From positions 25,784,344-25,848,343 of the forward strand of contig OZ022351.1 in assembly GCA_963989245.1 (NCBI GenBank): 64,000 nt of DNA, in the 5' to 3' direction. The stretch comes from Nansenia antarctica. Its lineage: Eukaryota > Chordata > Actinopteri > Argentiniformes > Microstomatidae. Under the pieces are notes generated by a model, which saw only the letters and a list, made by a program, of their open reading frames with translations, was not told where the DNA came from and ran no database searches. Both the position numbers and the translations under genes were made by a program. Positions 60,181-64,000 of the stretch are shown here, one piece after another (the first letter of the stretch is position 1; the number at the start of each line of letters is the position of its first letter).

Positions 60181-60735
60181 AATTCATGATTTGATTAGAT
60201 TTATTAGGATGCGCATTAGTTGATGCAAAGCATTCGTAGGGGTCCACACAAAACGTATAACAAAGGAGAAAAACATCAACATACATAACATAACAACAAA
60301 TGACCAAAATAAAAACAAAATAAAAGTCGTCAATGCTCACGGAATTAGTTTTCAGTGAGCATCACAAAAACACATAACGAAGAAGAACCATCCACACACA
60401 AATCAATAAGTAACAGAAACGGAATTAAAATTAAAATACTCAGCTAGGATCGAATGCACATGTGTTCATGCTTCACTTGTTTTTTTTAAACTGATTTTTA
60501 TTCTGGGTTTTTAGAGATAATGACCATGGTTCCATTCAACCATCGCTCTATACAGCACTGCACGTTGTTGAATTGTGTAGAGTGTGTAGATACCACTGGT
60601 GGCATGTCTGGTGGGGTATGTATCAGTGTGTGCATCAGAGCTGAGTGTAAGCTGCCTATACAAACAGTCAGGGGGTTTTCAGAACATTAATATGTTTTAC
60701 TAAAAGAAAGAAGTGATTCTTATTGTTATTCATTT
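60181..60735 (-). mobile_element. LINE 3' fragment, same family as 9.4-10.6 kb
   Basis: On the minus strand it aligns with 9.99-10.59 kb: GTGCAGTGCTGTATAGAGCG then ATGGTTGAATGGAA (WN block), TGTGTGGATGGTTCTTCTTC, and the terminus ATCAACTAATGCGCATCC. Frames are broken and the catalytic region is missing. Confidence 0.75.
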
Positions 60736-61324
60736 CCATCTACTCTATATGCCGTATGCATCAAACACAAGAATGCATTACAGTCATAATGCATGGTAAA
60801 GATAAAGCACTAACAGGCTTGCCATTACAGGGTCCTTGAAAGAGAAACTAGAGGTCTCCGGATTTTGATGACCTTGAAATCCAGATTGTAAGCCTCATTA
60901 ACTTCCTGATCACCCCCGTTCCAACACACACTTTGTTCCTAAAACGTAATGTGCCGTATTTTGAAGAACTAGAATATAAAACACACATCGGCAACAGTGT
61001 GGTTATCAATAACGGTAACACACGATCAAGATAGGGAAGCATAAAAAAAGCTCTTAGTGAGCTGAGTCACCGCGCTCCTCAATGTGACTTAGCCCCCTCA
61101 TTTGCATAGGTTAATTTCAAACAGCACCTCAAATTAGGCTTGAAAGGATAATTACTTAATCTCCCCCCTTCCTTCCCCCCCCCACTCACAGTCTCTCTTT
61201 TTTCATTCCAGGTTATGTAAATGTGTCTTCCACCATCCATCCTTCCTGTCGTCTCTGCGTATGTATGTATGCATGTATGTATGCATGTATGTGTATGTAT
61301 GCATAGGCCGATATTAATCAGGTT
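60736..61324. other. No gene seen; (TGTATGCA)n patch at 61259-61300
   Basis: GTATGTATGCAT repeats occur at 61259-61300. No exon seen. Confidence 0.5.
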
Positions 61325-61357
61325 CCCCCCCCCCCCTTCCCCCCCCCCCCCCCCCCC
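61325..61357. repeat. C-rich homopolymer
   Basis: C12 TT C19: two C runs separated by TT. Its purine complement helps keep a Gly-rich frame open on the minus strand; that frame is not a gene. Confidence 0.9.
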
Positions 61358-61793
61358 ACCAGAACAGACATTTGATTTAGATTTCCTTTCATTGCCTCCC
61401 ACTCATGGTCGTGTCCTGCTGTTGGTATGAAGGCAAACAAATTGGTTACACAAGCCAGGTAATTTCGGTAATAATATCAGCCATTAAATATAATGTGTGT
61501 GAGACTGGGTGTGTTACTTTATGCCCATGCCCATCGTGAGTATGATTAATGCACACCCCCCTGGCAGTCACTTGTGTGTGACGTAGCAATAGGGGCATTT
61601 CCAGGTCAGCGAGCTGTCTTCCCTGAGCCTTTTGTGCAGCGTTTAGACGCCGTTTCCACACATACCCGAGGCCACGCTTTAAGGACTTAACATCGAGCCA
61701 GTCGGTAATATCACCAAGGGCTGTTAAAGCGAATATGAATTAGGAAAGATGAAACTGAGAATATTGTCTATTGAGTCAATCCAAGCATTTAGT

Positions 61794-61795
<2 letters not shown>
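61358..61795. other. No gene seen
   Basis: No recognisable repeat or coding signature. Confidence 0.5.
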
Positions 61796-61842
<47 letters not shown>

Positions 61843-61905
61843 ATTAGACCTATATAGCGCTTTTCTAGACACTCAAAGACGCTTTACAAACTGAGAAGAT
61901 CCGAG
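61796..61905 (-). repeat. L2-like LINE tail with (TAA)15
   Basis: (TAA)n, then ACATTAGACCTATATAGCGC and ACACTCAAAGACGCTTTACA, is the inverse complement of the teleost L2 terminus, nearly identical to the one at 11.0 kb but without its internal duplication. Confidence 0.75.
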
Positions 61906-62220
61906 TAGTAGTAATCTGTGTAACACACAGATCCATTTGGTAGACCCAGTAAAACAGTAAAATAGACACAAGAACGTTTCTGTTTATTTGCAACGTACCT
62001 GGTGCAGTTCATGATGCACATTGATGTGAGTTATTGGCCGTACTTAGGGTCCAGAGTGTCGGGCGTACGCTATCGCACCACACGGAAGTGTGTGGATATC
62101 AGCTGTTATTGCACACGCTGTCGTACTTTTAATACTGACATATACTACAGCTTGGCTGAATGCTCAATTCTGAAGAGAGCCTGAAGAGTCAGTGCTTGGT
62201 GTTGGTGTTGGGGGCTGGAA
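61906..62220. other. No gene seen
   Basis: Short low-copy stretch between the LINE tail and the minisatellite. Confidence 0.5.
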
Positions 62221-62690
62221 CTACAAGATACCTGGAGACCCTATCTATGGTTAATATATACCTCAGGACCCTATGTATGGTTAATAGATACCTGGAGACC
62301 CTATCTAGGGTCAATAGATACCTGGAGACCCTATCGATGGTTAATATATACCTCAGGACCCTATGTATGGTTAATAGATACCTGGAGACCTTATATATGG
62401 TCAATAGATACCTGGGGACCCTATCTATGGTCAATAGATACCTGGAGACCCTATCTATGGTCAATAGATTCCTGGAGACCCTATCTATGGTCAATAGATA
62501 CCTGGAGACCCTATCTATGGTCAATAGATACCTGGAGACCTTATCTATGGTCAATAGACACCTGGAGACCCTATCTATGGTCAATAGATTCCTGGAGACC
62601 TTATCTATGGTTAATATATACCTCAGGACCCTATGTATGGTCAATAGATACCCCGAGACCCTGTGTATTGCCAATAGCGCACATCCATTC
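62221..62690. repeat. 30-bp minisatellite, about 15 units, no indels
   Basis: The unit is TCAATAGATACCTGGAGACC followed by CTATCTATGG. About 15 copies lie in strict 30-bp register from 62221 to 62670. A variant (TTAATATATACCTCAGGACC, CTATGTATGG) occupies units 2, 5 and 14; a TAGATT variant occupies units 9 and 13. Because 30 is divisible by 3, both strands stay open and encode 10-residue repeats (VNRYLETLSM-like on plus, VSRYLLTIDR-like on minus). Confidence 0.95.
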
Positions 62691-63734
62691 ACATGATCTA
62701 AACATCATTAACATAATTTGAGGCAAGAGAGATGTCGCCCATGTTTAGTTAACCACCCTGCTCGTCGACACCTTTTTCTCAGATGTTTGTTTGAGACTAA
62801 TGCGTGGCTTGGAATGCAGTTCTAGCCAATCAGATCACAGTTCTAGCCAATCAGATCACATAATGTGACAGGAGCCGGTGAAACCAGGACCAAGTCCCCA
62901 ACCAATCAAAATGTTCAGACTTTTATTCAGAATAAAGAAAAGAACATTTCAATGTTGTTGAACATCAATGACACACTCGCTAGTCAAGCCAAATATTCCA
63001 ATGCAATGGATTTGCTGAGTAATCCCCACTACTACCTAGTTAACTATAATAACACTACTTTACTTTACACTTTAGCAGGCTCACAAAACAAGCTGTGTTA
63101 GTTGATTAGCGAGTGTGTCATTGATTTTCAACAACGCTGAAATGTATTTGAACATTTCAGAATAAAAGGCCGAACATTATATCGGCCTGTTCCCGGGTTT
63201 CACCAGCTGCTGTCACATATTTCTTCGAAACTTTTTGTATTATTGGGTTTTACTGGGCAATAAGTTCGATGTTTTGAAAAACTTTTTTTTTCTTGTCAGG
63301 TATTGATCGAGAAGCTTGTTTTCAACAGTGAATGCTGCACACCCATTCACACCGGCCTTGACGAGAGTGTGCATGGCATGGAGATCGTGCAGATACTGGA
63401 TGTTCTCATTCAGGTGTAGAGATCCCTCTCTCCCATCCCCTCCACAGACACTAACCCCTCACAAGTCTCCAATGTTGCCCAGCGGTGTGTCAAAGAAAGA
63501 GAGGGAGAGCAGACAATCAATACAAAGGCTCTAATATTAAAACCAGTGCCAATACCCTATCATGCGTTAACGTTTTCTTACAATACGTTTTGTATTGTTA
63601 TCTATTGATCGTGGATTCGTGGGGCAATGTGTAAATGGCCCATAATGTTTTTGTTAATACAAATATAAGCAGATGTATTTAAATTGTACTGTCTATCATT
63701 TTGACCAAAGTCTAGAGTGACAGGTTAGGTCTCC
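62691..63734. other. No gene seen; small duplications
   Basis: GTTCTAGCCAATCAGATCAC is repeated in tandem at 62819-62859. GACACACTCGCTAGTCAA (62970) and TTAGCGAGTGTGTCATTGAT (63108) form an inverted repeat about 120 bp apart, as do words around GAACATTTCA(A/G), so a small fold-back element is possible here. Confidence 0.5.
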
Positions 63735-64000
63735 ATTAGGGCTGTCCCAAACGACTATTTTTTTAGCGATTAATCTAACGATTATTTTGTCGATTAGTCG
63801 GTTAGTCTAACGACTAATTTAACGATTAGTCTAACGATTATTTTTTTGCTGTTCGGTTAATGTATCACTTAATTTTCCCCAAATAAATGTCAAAAACTTC
63901 TCTTATCAACATTTCAGTATTTTATTCAATTATTCTTGCACTGCAGGGCAATATTCCACACAACAAAAAAGATCCTCTCTTTCTTACAGTCCAACATAAA
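63735..64000. mobile_element. hAT-like MITE or transposon start, cut by window end
   Basis: TTAGGGCTGTCCCAAACGAC followed by repeated (T)AACGATTA(A/G)TC words is typical of the ends of a common teleost hAT-like repeat. The other terminus lies beyond the window. Confidence 0.5.

Noticed and set aside
62160..62696. 178- and 167-residue repeat proteins on opposite strands
   Set aside because: A 30-bp repeat without stops stays open on both strands; no promoter, start context or homology supports a gene.

Overview
The window looks like intergenic or intronic DNA from a teleost fish. The evidence is the repeat content: salmonid-type Tc1 termini, several teleost L2/CR1-like LINE 3' ends and C-termini, piggyBac-like and hAT-like elements, DIRS-type recombinase fragments, tRNA-derived SINEs, and long (GA)n, (GT)n and (CA)n tracts. 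I found no host protein-coding gene or intact RNA gene that I could defend. Nearly every long open frame is either transposon-derived or a by-product of a microsatellite. I cannot name the species.

Layout. 0.9-5.2 kb: a Tc1-type MITE, a GA-rich tract, a complete 1.1 kb hAT element with an 8-bp target duplication, a TTAA-flanked piggyBac-like MITE and a 31-bp minisatellite. 7-12 kb: a second piggyBac-like MITE, then a patchwork of LINE fragments and a SINE. 15.2-16.8 kb: a decayed pseudogene of a cysteine-rich family (VYHQVCSVHFRT module plus a C-terminal CxC motif). 17.2-17.9 kb: a SINE with a clear target duplication and a DIRS-type tyrosine recombinase C-terminus. 21.4-23.4 kb: an old L2-like LINE interrupted by a GC-rich SINE. 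24.4-28 kb: a small MITE with near-perfect inverted repeats, possible LINE endonuclease remains, a Tc1 transposase tail and a LINE with a mutated FADD box. 30-36.5 kb: more copies of the TTAA-flanked MITE. 37.8-42.6 kb: a DIRS terminus, then two nearly identical young LINEs in tandem; one is bracketed by 99-bp direct repeats and the other seems to sit inside an LTR-like sequence. 44-45 kb: a LINE split by a MITE with a 2-bp AT target duplication. 45-52 kb: mostly single-copy-looking AT-rich DNA. 52-53.6 kb: a LINE nested inside a Tc1-type MITE. 57.4-58.5 kb: a DIRS recombinase pseudogene and terminal region. 59.2 kb: a 317-bp (GA)n tract. 62.2 kb: a 30-bp minisatellite. 63.7 kb to the end: the start of a hAT-like repeat.

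The elements interact by insertion into one another, not through gene function. At least four nested insertions can be read directly, three of them with target duplications, and these allow relative dating. The best leads are the 99-bp repeats around one LINE, the AT-duplicating MITE, the TTAA-flanked MITE family with subterminal palindromes, a SINE ending in T30, and the cysteine-rich pseudogene. No novel functional system is demonstrated.
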